Assembly (NCBI RefSeq): GCF_000711695.1
Contig: NW_013547020.1
Location: forward strand, 1-64,000
Direction of reading: 5' to 3'
Source of the DNA: Tilletiaria anomala UBC 951
Taxonomy: Eukaryota; Basidiomycota; Exobasidiomycetes; Georgefischeriales; Tilletiariaceae
Length of the DNA stretch: 64,000 nucleotides
In this document: piece after piece, positions 22,841 to 33,000 of the stretch
How the letters are laid out: every line of letters starts with the position of its first letter
How positions within the stretch are numbered: the first letter of the stretch is position 1
Notes under the pieces: model-generated
The model's input: the letters and a program-made list of their open reading frames with translations, nothing else
What the model was told of the DNA's origin: nothing
Database searches by the model: none
Position numbers and translations under genes: made by a program

Positions 22841-24300
22841 GCCGGAGCCATCAAGTACGCCATCCCAAGCCCACTTTGTCGCTCGAGTACGTCAGGTAGG
22901 GCAAACACAAGATCGACACAGCATTTCTCCACGCCGAGCCATGGCTAAATGGATTCGACGGGCGATCGATGAGCAAGCGCCTCGAGATGCTCTTCCGCGA
23001 GCGCGGCTACAGACCTGGCTCTGCGCAGATGGCCCATGTCAACACGAAGAGCGCGGCAAGATGACCCGTGCCAGCAGCAAGTAGCCGGCACCAAGCTGCA
23101 CTGCAGCATTAGGGGCCATGAACAGTATCCCGGCGAATACCCCCCCCCCTCAACACACACACACACACCCTCCTGGTGAGATATGAAGAAGATCCCTGGC
23201 GGTCGCGGCGTGGATGGTACCAGCTTGGACAAATGGTACAGCTGCAGCGTCGAGAACGTCGCGCAGTAGCCGAGGATCAACGCCTGGAAGATCTGTTGAC
23301 CACAAAGGGGAAGAGTTTGCCCGAGCCAATGTCGCGCCCGAGTAAGGGGCTGTGGAACTGGAAGCCCTGCAGGCAACGTTGACAGATGCGACCGTGGGAT
23401 GACCGTGGAGGCGGATGCAGCCAGCAGTCCCCGCACCACCTTGTTCGCAGCACCTGGTCACGGACGCGCACATCACAAGGAAGCATCTGCTTCTCAAACG
23501 GCTCTATGGCCGGGAATAGCACCCACAGCGTCCGCTTGTGCTTTCACCGTCGACACAGGTGGAAAGCTCGTTTCACCTTCTGCGGGGGGTTGGTCAGATC
23601 CCCGCCTACGCTATCGTACACCAATCAGGCAGGCGTCCTTTCACGCTCGATCGACACTGCATGTACACGCTTCTTTTGTAGCGGATGCAGCTGCCGCTGA
23701 GAGCAGCACTTGCTGAGGTCTCCCGCAGTTTGTTCCCATATGGCATCTCCCTCTGCCATGCCCGGATCTTCGCCATGTCCTGCGCCGGCGTGCCGTCTGG
23801 CAGCGGATCATCTTGTTTGGAATTGCGCATATCCGTCAGAAGCTTGTGACGTCGCGACTCCAAATCGACTTGAGATGATGGTGGCGCCGACTTGCCGCCT
23901 GTGCTGGCACGTTGCTGCGTTGACTGGGTGGATCGATATTCCGCGAAGGCGGCTCGGGTCGATGAAGAGCAAGATTCCGAGCGTAACACGCGCACCGAGG
24001 AACGGGTAGATGGACGCAAACGACATCGCTGGGTGCAAGATGCAGTAAAAGGCGTCTCAAAACATAGAAATAATGCAGGCCAAGCTGCGAAGCAAAGCAG
24101 TGTTGCAAAAAGACCTGCGTAGCGTATTGCGATAGGAGGTGGCACGTGTGATCGATCCGCGACTCTGGTCGCAGTAGCGTCTACTTGCATCATGGCTACT
24201 GCGCTCTTGAAGTTGTCGGCAGACAGAAAGACGTGCGGTATAGGCTTACCAGGCTGCAAGCGTGCTCTGGCAGGCGAAGCCAATATCTTTGGAGCTGCTC
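22840..24300 (-). pseudogene. decayed Erf2-like DHHC palmitoyltransferase
   Basis: The minus strand keeps parts of an Erf2-type protein acyltransferase in order, but in different frames. At about 24140-24060 is a membrane helix (AGLFATLLCFAAWPALFLCF). In another frame, at about 24040-23955, is a second helix ending FIDPSRLRG, which matches the DPG region after TM2. At about 23435-23300 is the Cys-rich domain, RWCGDC then PPRSSHGRICQRC and FQFHSPLLGRDIG. The catalytic DHHC reads QFHS, and two further zinc Cys are Gly and Asp. Straight after, the frame hits a stop while the next helix continues in another frame. Near 22965-22925 comes NPFSHGSAWRNAVSILC, like the Erf2 tail. Shifts without intron signals plus lost catalytic residues argue for a pseudogene. 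Confidence 0.6.
23149..23168. repeat. (AC)n microsatellite next to a poly-C run
   Basis: A run of nine cytosines near 23141-23149 is followed by about ten AC dinucleotides. It lies inside the decayed palmitoyltransferase, between its Cys-rich domain and tail, where a working gene would need coding sequence or an intron. Confidence 0.7.
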
Positions 24301-24441
24301 TGTGCCTCGCTGGCTTGCTTAGCTATCACTAAGATCATGATGAAACTCGGCTCTTATCGCGCGGTTGAGGTGCGGAAGCAAGGCATCGACCTTAGGGCAT
24401 TGCTGCTCATAGCGAGCCAGACTTAGTATGCGCTCCTGGTA

Positions 24442-25956
24442 TCAGGACGTTTGCACTTGCTCGACTGGGCACGATTGACCTGCGCTACCTGTCGCTTTTG
24501 CTTTGCCCTTTGTCCTTCCAGGCATCGCAGGCCCGAGTTTTGCCTCCTTACCGACCATGTCTGAAAAGATCGGAGGCGCCTCCAGCCGGAAATTCAAGTC
24601 CTTTGACATTGCTTGCTGGCCAGGAGGCGATGGTTCGACTTCGCTACCACTGTGTCCGCGTGACGACTCGAACGTCAGGCCCAGACCTGCGAAGATTTTC
24701 GTATCATCCATCGGGTTCCACCTCAATATTGGGAGGTGCTCGTGGGTGATTGATTTGCGCGCTAGCCTCGGCTTCAACGGCGTGCCTGGTGGCGAGATTT
24801 TGGAGTAGTTGTGTGGAGGGTTTTGCTCGAGCTCGCTGTCAGAGCAGGTGAATGTTTGGCCATGATTCAGATCGCTGCGTGCCGTGCCAGGGCGCACCGT
24901 CGCCCAGTTCCGTTGCGCCCTTGAAATGACAGCGTCTTCGGGAATGGTGTCGGGCTCGAGCTGTGACAGTGCCTCTTTCGAAGATGGGAGCATGAATTTC
25001 TGCAGCTCGGGCATTTCCAGTACATGCAAGACAGTCAGCCTGGCACGCATAAGCCTTTGCAAGTGCAAAGGGGCTCCGAGCTGAGCCGCCAGTTCTGCAC
25101 TGTGCGCGATGGGCTGTATGCATAGGAGCATAGTGAGCAAATGCACAAGCAAGCGCATCACGGCTGTTTCCGCCACTGACATTTTCAAGCGATCGTGAAT
25201 GATCGGCACTTGGCATCCTGTGCAACTGCCCCTCCCTTGGTGTGGTCTGCGTTGCGGTTTCGACGAGCATTCTTCCTGCATCAAGCCCACATAAGTCCTC
25301 TTCGCGTGGTCTCCAAGCCGCTCGCCAATCCTCGATTCGCGAAACTTCATCGTCTGTCAGAAACATGCCCGCTTCATCCAACGCGGTATGACTCGTGTTA
25401 TCCGCAGGCGCTGTCTGGACCTCCTGTGTGCCACACTCGACCAATAAAAGTGCGTGTCCAAGGACATAGAAGAGGTGAGCCTTCAGCTACTCCTGAAGCG
25501 ACCAGATGAGAACCGCACTCTGAGCAATGCAGCTGAGACGCGTTCGCACTCATAGTACCGCGATGAGTCCGTCCCGAACTGGAAAGGAGAGCTTTCTTCG
25601 TGCTCCGGCACTGATGATTGCATGGGATGGAGTAGAGTCAAAGGCGTTCGTGAGCCATTGGGGCTTTGCAAAGATCCTGTCGATCATGGCCGGCCTCTGT
25701 CAGACCCAGAGCCCGACCACGTTGGCGAACGCTGGTATTGCAGCGACGTCGTGGCGAAGGCACGTGTCCGTTGCCTCTAAACCTGTACTATCGACCATGC
25801 TTCGTTGTCACGGCTTTTGGCGCCGCAATATTTGCACGCAGTGCGGAGAGGTGGAGACTGAGATTGAAGACTGGATATTGGAGATGATATGTATCGGCAA
25901 TTCAACAGCCTGGCTACGGTGGCCCTGCGGGCTACCTGCCGCCTGGCTCGATGCAT
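24442..25956 (-). CDS. putative mitochondrial protein of unknown function
   Basis: Model on the minus strand: exons 25956-25789, 25696-25559, 25480-25181 and 25113-24442, 425 residues. The three introns are 92, 78 and 67 nt, all GT-AG and in frame. The start MHRARRQVARRATVARLL is rich in Arg and lacks acids for over 40 residues, as in a mitochondrial presequence. Exons 2 and 3 join into a compact, well-composed segment with RPAMIDRIFAKPQWL and ARRKLSFPVRDGLIAAHLFY, which looks like the conserved core. The second half is less ordered, with a helical part around ELQKFMLPSSKEAL and a Pro/Lys-rich tail. No family was recognised. The model was built only from splice signals; the weakest joins are exons 2-3 and 3-4. 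Confidence 0.5.
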
Positions 25957-27544
25957 CCTCTGCTTGACTGTAGAAACAAGAGAATACAGTAGATCTGATA
26001 GCGAGCCCTTGGGCCCCCTTCCAATTATTCCGTATTGATGTAGTGAATGCAAGTGTGCCAAGCCTACATGTTGAATATATGTAGGTCAGGAACGACAAAT
26101 GCAGCGTAGGCTGGCGCAGGTCATGGCCGAATCACCAGGCAGCTCAATGAATAGAATCAGGGTAATACCGTGAAAAATGTGGGTTACAAGATTGAAGACC
26201 AAGAATATGTCGAGAAATATCAGATTTTGTGTGAAACTACAGGCGAAATATAAAAATTGAAAAGGAAACATGGAAATATGTAGAAATTTTGGAATACTGA
26301 AGATATCAAGCTATGAAACGATGAATATCGATTCCCATGACGTACTCGGCCAAATTGCTTTTTTGGACAGCTCAGTGGCAGCACCTGGATGCCTTGCCGA
26401 AACTTGGCAAGACGGACAAACTGGGAAGCGGCCAGCAGCGCCTGGGTTACGGCAGTCCAATGTGTCACAGCAAGCCCCAGCAGTGTCCCAATCACCAGGC
26501 ACAAGGCTGGCAGGCTTCGCCGACCGCCCTGCTCCGCCTACGCCCGAAGACTCACAGGTTACAGCCTACACCAGCCACCACACTGCCGATTGGTATGTAG
26601 ACATCCACATGGCTTTCGACTGTGCCATGACCGTGAGGATTTGGCAGCGTTTGGGACTTTAGACATCTCTCCAGACACCTCACTCTCTTGACATCTGTAG
26701 AAAAATCGTAACTCGTCTAAACGAGCAACTCATACTCTCTTGTGTTTCATTGCTCGTTCACTCATCCACCTCTCCCCTCGCATTCCTGTTACATATCTAC
26801 ACTGACGCAAAAGTCCAAATGTGCGCGAGTGCGCGAGGCGCGAGACTGCTGCAAGGCGTGGACTCACTGGTAACATTTTATCTTGTTCTACTGACGTCTG
26901 GGAATTGCCTATTTTTTGTGCCGTTGAAGTATAGGGATCCGAAAATGGCGACCCGGAAAAACAGGTCGCAATCCGCCTTACTTTCATTTCCATATTTTGT
27001 CCTCGGCAATCAATACCACCCAGCGCATTGTATTTTGAACATTAACCTGGAGGTGTGGCACCCACTTGGCTCATCATTCGATGCGGCATCACCGCTTGGC
27101 GCTTTTATCTTCTCAATAGTCGGAAAAGGTACATATGTATACAGTATGCCCCGTGCCTGCAAAAGTGACGTGCGCAGGAGTGTGGGTGTAGTGTTTGTGT
27201 ATGACTGCGTACGTGTGCGTCGCACTAGTCCGCGTCGGAGGTGCTCCAGCGCCAGACCAGGGGGAGCTGCGCACCTGCGTATCGAGGCCCCAGGCATGTC
27301 GAGGAACAAACAAGCGCTCAGGCCACGCAGTGTGCCGAGAAAATGGGGCAAGGAGACCCAGGCATCAAGCATCAATCATTCATGGTAAAGATCGTCAAGA
27401 GATTCCCATTCGTACCTCGAATAATGCAGCAGCGGCGTGGGCGATTGCGGCGTATCAAAACTTTGCTTGATGCACAACCTTGGCTTCGGAAGGTATACAG
27501 AGCCCCCCCCACCCCACCCCAACTCAAGGGGAAGGACAGCGTCG
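25957..27544. other. intergenic, partly AT-rich
   Basis: About 1.6 kb without a supported gene. The part at about 26150-26330 is visibly richer in A and T than its surroundings. A plus-strand frame at 26270-26662 has a Gln/Pro-rich middle and could be debris of a mobile element, but nothing in it is diagnostic. C-rich runs occur near 27500. The right end should hold the 3' end of the uracil-DNA glycosylase gene. Confidence 0.4.
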
Positions 27545-29020
27545 CTACGGTAGCTGCGCCCAGTCGATGCCTCCTCCGGGTCCGTAGCGCTTCTCCAACC
27601 ATTCGTTCGCCTTTTTGAAGTGCCCGTTGCCCAGGAAGCCTCTATGGGCCGACAGTGGAGAGGGATGCGGAGAGCGCAGAATGAGAATGTTGGGCGACTT
27701 GTCATTGATGCCGGCTTCGATTAGTGACCGAGCGGCTGGCTGCCCCCAGACGAGGAAGACGACGCCTTTGCAAGTGCTGGAAGAGCCGCCGCTGGATGCA
27801 GGACGGGATGATGTCTGGGAAGCCTGGTGGGCGACTGACTGGCCTGCAGCCTTGGAGAACATGGACACGAGCTTGATCTCGGCCGCAGCAGACACCGAAG
27901 AACCACCTTTTGCTGCCTCCTGGGCAACCAGTTTGAGCACGGAGCGTGTAAAGGGCTCCCATCCTTTGCCATGATGCGAGCCTGCTTGCCCAGCCGAGAC
28001 CGTCTGCAATGACAAAGGTGGCACGCGCTTCAGCAAATAGAGAGAAGCAGTCATGCTGTTATCAATTTTCCGCACTCACGAGGCATGCATTGAGAAGCAA
28101 GACGCCTTGTTTTGCCCATCCTGTCAGGTCACCATGCTTGGGCGGTGCGAATGCGCCTGGATATTCGCTCGCGAGCTCCTTGTAGATGTTCTTCAGGCTC
28201 CCCGGCACGGCGACGCCTTTGGGGACCGAGAAGCTGTGCCCGCACGCCTGCCCTGGGCCGTGGTACGGATCCTGGCCGAGTACGACGACCTTGACCTTGT
28301 GCAAAGGGGCCTCTCGCGACCAGCTGTGGATGAGATGCTCTGGTGGATAGATTTTCTTCTGCGCCGCCTGCTCTGCCTTTAGAAAGGATTTGAGCTGCGA
28401 GGAGTGGGCAAGGATCAGCATGCGGTTCACGGTGCATCATCCGAGGGGGGAAGAGCCTTTGGCACCTTTTTGAAATAATCTTTCTTCATCTCATTTTCCA
28501 GTCTGGCGAACCATTCTGGGTCCATTGTGCGCCGTTCGACGCCAAGACCATCATCATCGTCGACTTCTTCGACGGCTGAAGACATGACCGCTGACCCAGC
28601 TAGCTTGAACCCGAGCTGCATCTGCTTTCCCTTGACTGGCGTCGACAGGAGATGTGTCTGTGATGACTTGGCACTACGTGGCGAGGGAGGGTGAGCTGTC
28701 ACCTGCTTTGAGACAGCACGCTCCCCGACTGCAGGATGGGACCCGTGTGAGTCGTATTCCTCGGCTGCGGCAACGAGCGCCGCGTCATCGAATTCTCCAT
28801 CGAATTCTCCGTCAAATTCTCCATCTATCTGCAGTCCACCTGCCTCATGTGCCGCACTGGCCGCCTGCTGGGAACTGCCGCTTTCCGTCTTGGGCCTCTT
28901 GCGCGCGGGTGAAGCGTCCAAGGACCCAGAGCAAGTTGTTGCCGCGGCAGCTTCTGTTGATGGGCTGGCTGGCGGCAATTGGGCGAGCGGCCGCCTTTCG
29001 GCGATATTCAAGTTTCTCAT
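27545..29020 (-). CDS. UNG1: uracil-DNA glycosylase, family 1 (UNG)
   Basis: Model on the minus strand: exons 29020-28466, 28394-28080 and 28003-27545, 442 residues. The joins give DYFKKLKSFLKAEQ and LLLNACLTVSAGQAG, as in UNG proteins. The catalytic core has VVLGQDPYHGPGQ, LNIYKEL-like packing, GVLLLNACL and HPSPLSAHRGFLG. The enzyme removes uracil from DNA in base excision repair. Two features are odd. The segment after the water-activating loop reads QACGHSFSV where the family has QAHGLAFSV or similar. A Ser/Ala-rich insertion of about 45 residues lies before GVVFLVWG. The first 180 residues are disordered, with three tandem DGEF units and a basic KRPK patch suggesting a nuclear signal. 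The frame above the ATG is Arg-rich but lacks an ATG. Confidence 0.92.
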
Positions 29021-30012
29021 GTGTCGCAGGAGGGTGATTGGGCTGCAAAGCACTCGTTGGAGGAGCCTGCGAGGTATGTCGTGGCACTGGAAGAAGAACG
29101 GACGGACGGCTCTACGTGCTGGTCCCGCTGCCCGGCACGACAGGATGAGACAACAACACACCAGAGAAGACGGATTGCGAGTGGTATTCGGCGGTGGCTT
29201 GTCGTGGGTATTGGTCCCCCATGGAGAGAATCAGCGTTGGGGGTTGCGTTTGATTAAGTGTTGAGCTGAGTGCGTAAGAACGACGCGATCTCATTCTGGG
29301 TATCGCGACGCGTTCTCCCGGCCGAAAGTTACGTCGACAACGCGCGGCAATCCAAACGAAATGGAAGACAACAAAAAATACCTAATAAGCAGTCCCAAAC
29401 ATAAAGACGTATACTCGGCTTCACCCGAAACACAGTAGAACACAGAGCACGCAGAACAGAGTACAAGTCAAAGCCGCCGGTTGTCACAGTGCAGTCTGTA
29501 GCTATCAGGAAGCCCGGCTCCAGAGAGCAAGGAGAAGAAAGTGTCCAGAGAGAGCGACGATTCTATAATCTGCATATTGGGGTTGGGTGGTAGTGAGTGG
29601 GGGGGGGGTGTACAGAGTGCGCAATACAAGGGCAGGCCCTAGTGCGAGTGCGGCGCTGTGCATTTCTGCCAGCTTCAACGCGTGCGCACGGGACGCTCCC
29701 AGCCTGACGAGTGACGCCTCTGGGAATGCGTATATATTCACTGAGGTGTGGTTGTCACCGCAGTGAGAGTGCTGCAGTGCCTGTCAGTCCAAATAACACT
29801 CTCACACATTTCTCTCCTTACCATCTTCTGCTATTACTGACATACTCGTACATAGAACAGCAGTCACCTTCTCGGTTCCTACATAGTCAGCGGCCCAAGC
29901 CATGGCCTCGCCAGTGTAAAGAAGCGGTGGCCAGCAAAAAAGGCAGGCAGGCAGGCAGAGCAGGAAGGGCGTGCATGCGTGCGAGCACAGCATATTGGGA
30001 GATGACGTCCCA
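29021..30012. promoter_or_regulatory. divergent promoter region, UNG / DYRK kinase
   Basis: Nearly 1 kb with no supported gene, between divergently read genes. It contains a G-run near 29600, a TATATATTC element near 29731 and a GCAG/GCAGGCAG repeat near 29940-29960 just before the kinase start. Confidence 0.45.
29940..29962. repeat. (GCAG)n/(AGGC)n tandem repeat
   Basis: About five AGGC units lie roughly 50 bp upstream of the kinase ATG, probably within its leader. Confidence 0.7.
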
Positions 30013-33000
30013 ATGACATACAGAGGAGACCTCCCCCAATCACGACACGCCATTGTCACTGCTGCCGCCGACGCCGGAAACTCGCCACGGCCCGCCGCCA
30101 CCAGTACTGTCAGCAGCAAGACGCGCACCACCCGCGCCGTTTCTTCCCAGCAGCAGCCTGCTCCACGCCCGTCCAGCCGGCCTGTCTCCTCAAGGGCGGC
30201 AACACAGGGCGTGGCGACGACAGCTGCAAGGTTCGTGCTCGGCTCACGGCCTCGCTACCACAGCGCCACCACCACCACTACAACCGCCGCTGCCGCCGCC
30301 TCCGTGGTTGCCAGGAACACCACCATATTGAAAGCATCAGAGAAGGAGAAAGCTCCTGTTGCTCCTGCTGCTGCAGTCAGTCGATCAAGCAGTACCGGTA
30401 CAGGCACTACGCCTCCCGCTCGTAATCCAGCCGAGTCAACACCCTTTGCATCGCCTTCGAGGAGAGCGCTTTCCTTTACGCCACGGTCGAGCACCCAAGC
30501 TTCATCAGGTACCAGGGAATCCACCACAGTCCGCCCCAGAACTGCCCAGCAGCAGAAACAAAGTGTCTCGGCATCGCCATCACCACGCCTACGTCCCCGG
30601 TCCACAGGGCAAACCCAGACTCGGCAGAGGGTCTCTGCGACTCTGTCCCCCAGGAACGTCAGTGCTGTGAGCCAGGGCAGCCCCAGTATCGCTTCCGCTG
30701 TACGCCAGACGGCACGCTTGTTGCCAGGTCTGACCCAAACGTCGCCGCAAGCAGCCGTATCGTCAGCATCATCATCGACGAACACGAGTGCCTCCCAACA
30801 GCGTGCTCGTGAGAGAAGGCTCTCCCAACCGACAGCAAGCACCTCGCACGCCCTGTCTTGTACACCCATCGCTCCTGTAACTGCACGATCGAATGGTCCG
30901 GCGGAGTGTCCGGTCAAAACGACTGGCAGCGCAAGACTCGCCAGTGACCGATCACCAAAGAGCGGGCCAGTAGGTGCGAGACACTCGCTTCTTTCTTCAG
31001 TTCCACTGAAAGACATACCAGCAGCAGCGCCTGACGCTGTGGATAATACTTCTTCTTCTTCGGCATCGCCATCAACGACCTCAGTGGCAGCAGCAGCAGC
31101 ACGAGAGGGGAGCGTGGAACGCCCCGGTGGCCTCAAGGCGAGGGGTGCGGCCATGTCGCAATATGTCAACTCACTACCATCCTCAGCGGCGGCGCGCAAG
31201 ACGACCTACCTACGCAAACCCAGTGGGCAAGAGACCATGGGCTCACCGCTCTCGAGGACAGTCCAGCGGAAAGCTAGTGCGGAAGGAGCAGGTGAGTAAG
31301 AGGGGGGGAGGGGGGGTCGGTGATTGATTTCCTGTTACCACATCCATATGTCCTGATACATTCTTTGTACTCTCTTGGCTCGTTTCCCTTCACGTCTTGG
31401 CTCACGCCCTTAGACTCGCCTGACAGCTCAAGGTCGTTTCTGGATGTGCGCGATGCGGCGCCGAACGTGCGATCTACGCAAGGCGCTACTGCTAACAATT
31501 TTGACTCATCCTTGCTCGACGCCATATCCACCTCCATCATCGACTATGGCTTGTCCGAGGACCGAGCTGGAACAGCCGCCGGCAGCGCACAGCACGAGGC
31601 TCGACACAGTGCGACTCACATGTACCATCCTGTTGCCAGCAGATCAGCCGCCGCGGGCAGGCCCGCGCTGCATCTCTCCGACATTCGATCCGGCGCATCC
31701 TTGCTCGCGCATCAGCGCGACGCGTCGCCTGAACTGTCGTCCAAGTTCTCCGAATTCTCCTCGGCCGCGGGCACGCCCGAGGCCAACCCGGGCATGGCGG
31801 CCTTCATCGGCCCGAAGCCCTCGTTCGTGTCGTCCTCTTTGTCGAGGGAGCTCAGCTCGAGCTCTTCCTCGCTCGCAAGGCTCGCTAGCAACAACTCCGA
31901 TTCGCTCTCGTCGTCCGATCTGGGCACCGGTACCAGGCCGTCGGCATCGGCGTACAGCCAGTCGACCCCGAGACGGCCGGAGGACCTCTCCGTCAGTGTA
32001 GTGAGCGCCCATTCGCCCCTGTCCGCATCCATGTCCGGAACAATGCTCGACACATTCACGCCAGCTGCTTCGCCGCGCTCGTTTGACCGCGCCGGCCAGA
32101 TTGGCATCGGCGAACTGGCGACGCCGCGGCTCAACTTGCCGCCCGCTGACAAGCTGCCCTGGAACGCGGAGCGAAATTCGGCGGTGGCAGCAGCGGGAGG
32201 AGGAGGAGCATACGCCCCTACTGGACTCAGCGAATCCTTCAGCGCGCCCCTCCTCGCCGAGGACGCCCATCGTCCGTCCCAGCTGCCCATCTTCCGGCCG
32301 CAACAGGACCACACACCGGCGCTTGCGTCTGCCGGATTGGCAGAGAGCTCGTCGTCGATGGGAGCCGAGGCGTTCCGCCACGCTCGCTCGACGTCGCACT
32401 CGCTCGGCGGGCTCGGCTTGCGCAAAGCGCCTAACGCCAACAAAAGCCTTGGCGAGCTTGCCTCGGGCGGTCGCGGCCGCAACGACGAACTGCCCACGTT
32501 GCAGTCGGCCAACCCGTCGTTGCTTTCTAGCTTCAGCTCGCTCTCGTCCCTGCCGAGGGGTTTCGAGTCCAATCCGGCCGAGTTTCTCGCAGAATTTGAG
32601 AGTTTCACGTCGCGCAAACGCGAGCGCGACAGCCTCCTGTGGCAGCAACAGCTGCTGCAGCCGACGCCGATCGATAAGCCCGACTCGCCCGCGTTCAGCA
32701 TCGATGCAGTGTCCGACGACGAGTCCGCTGACGCCGACCGCGGAGGATCCGCCTCTTTCGCTTCGACTGCACGAACCGCCAAGGTTGCCGCTGCTGCCGC
32801 CGCTGCTGCAGCGCGGAACTCGAATGCGTCAACCATCGGAGACTCAGCCTGGTCGGCAGACGAGATGGGACCGTTTGGGTCCGAGCAGATCGCAACCGCA
32901 CCACGGCGCGCGTCCCCTGCCTCTGCGGCGCGCAAGGAGTCTGCCAGGCGCGTTCTGGCCGACCTGAGCGGAGGCGGCGTCAGCGAGTCGGATCGTGGTA

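Noticed and set aside
23606-24283. 225-residue minus-strand frame taken as an intact gene
   Set aside because: Its hydrophobic part continues in another frame as an Erf2-like helix; better explained as part of the decayed palmitoyltransferase.
26270-26662. Plus-strand frame with a Gln/Pro-rich middle and a stretch resembling a retroelement protease neighbourhood
   Set aside because: Similarity is only impressionistic, with no conserved motif; too weak to list as an element.
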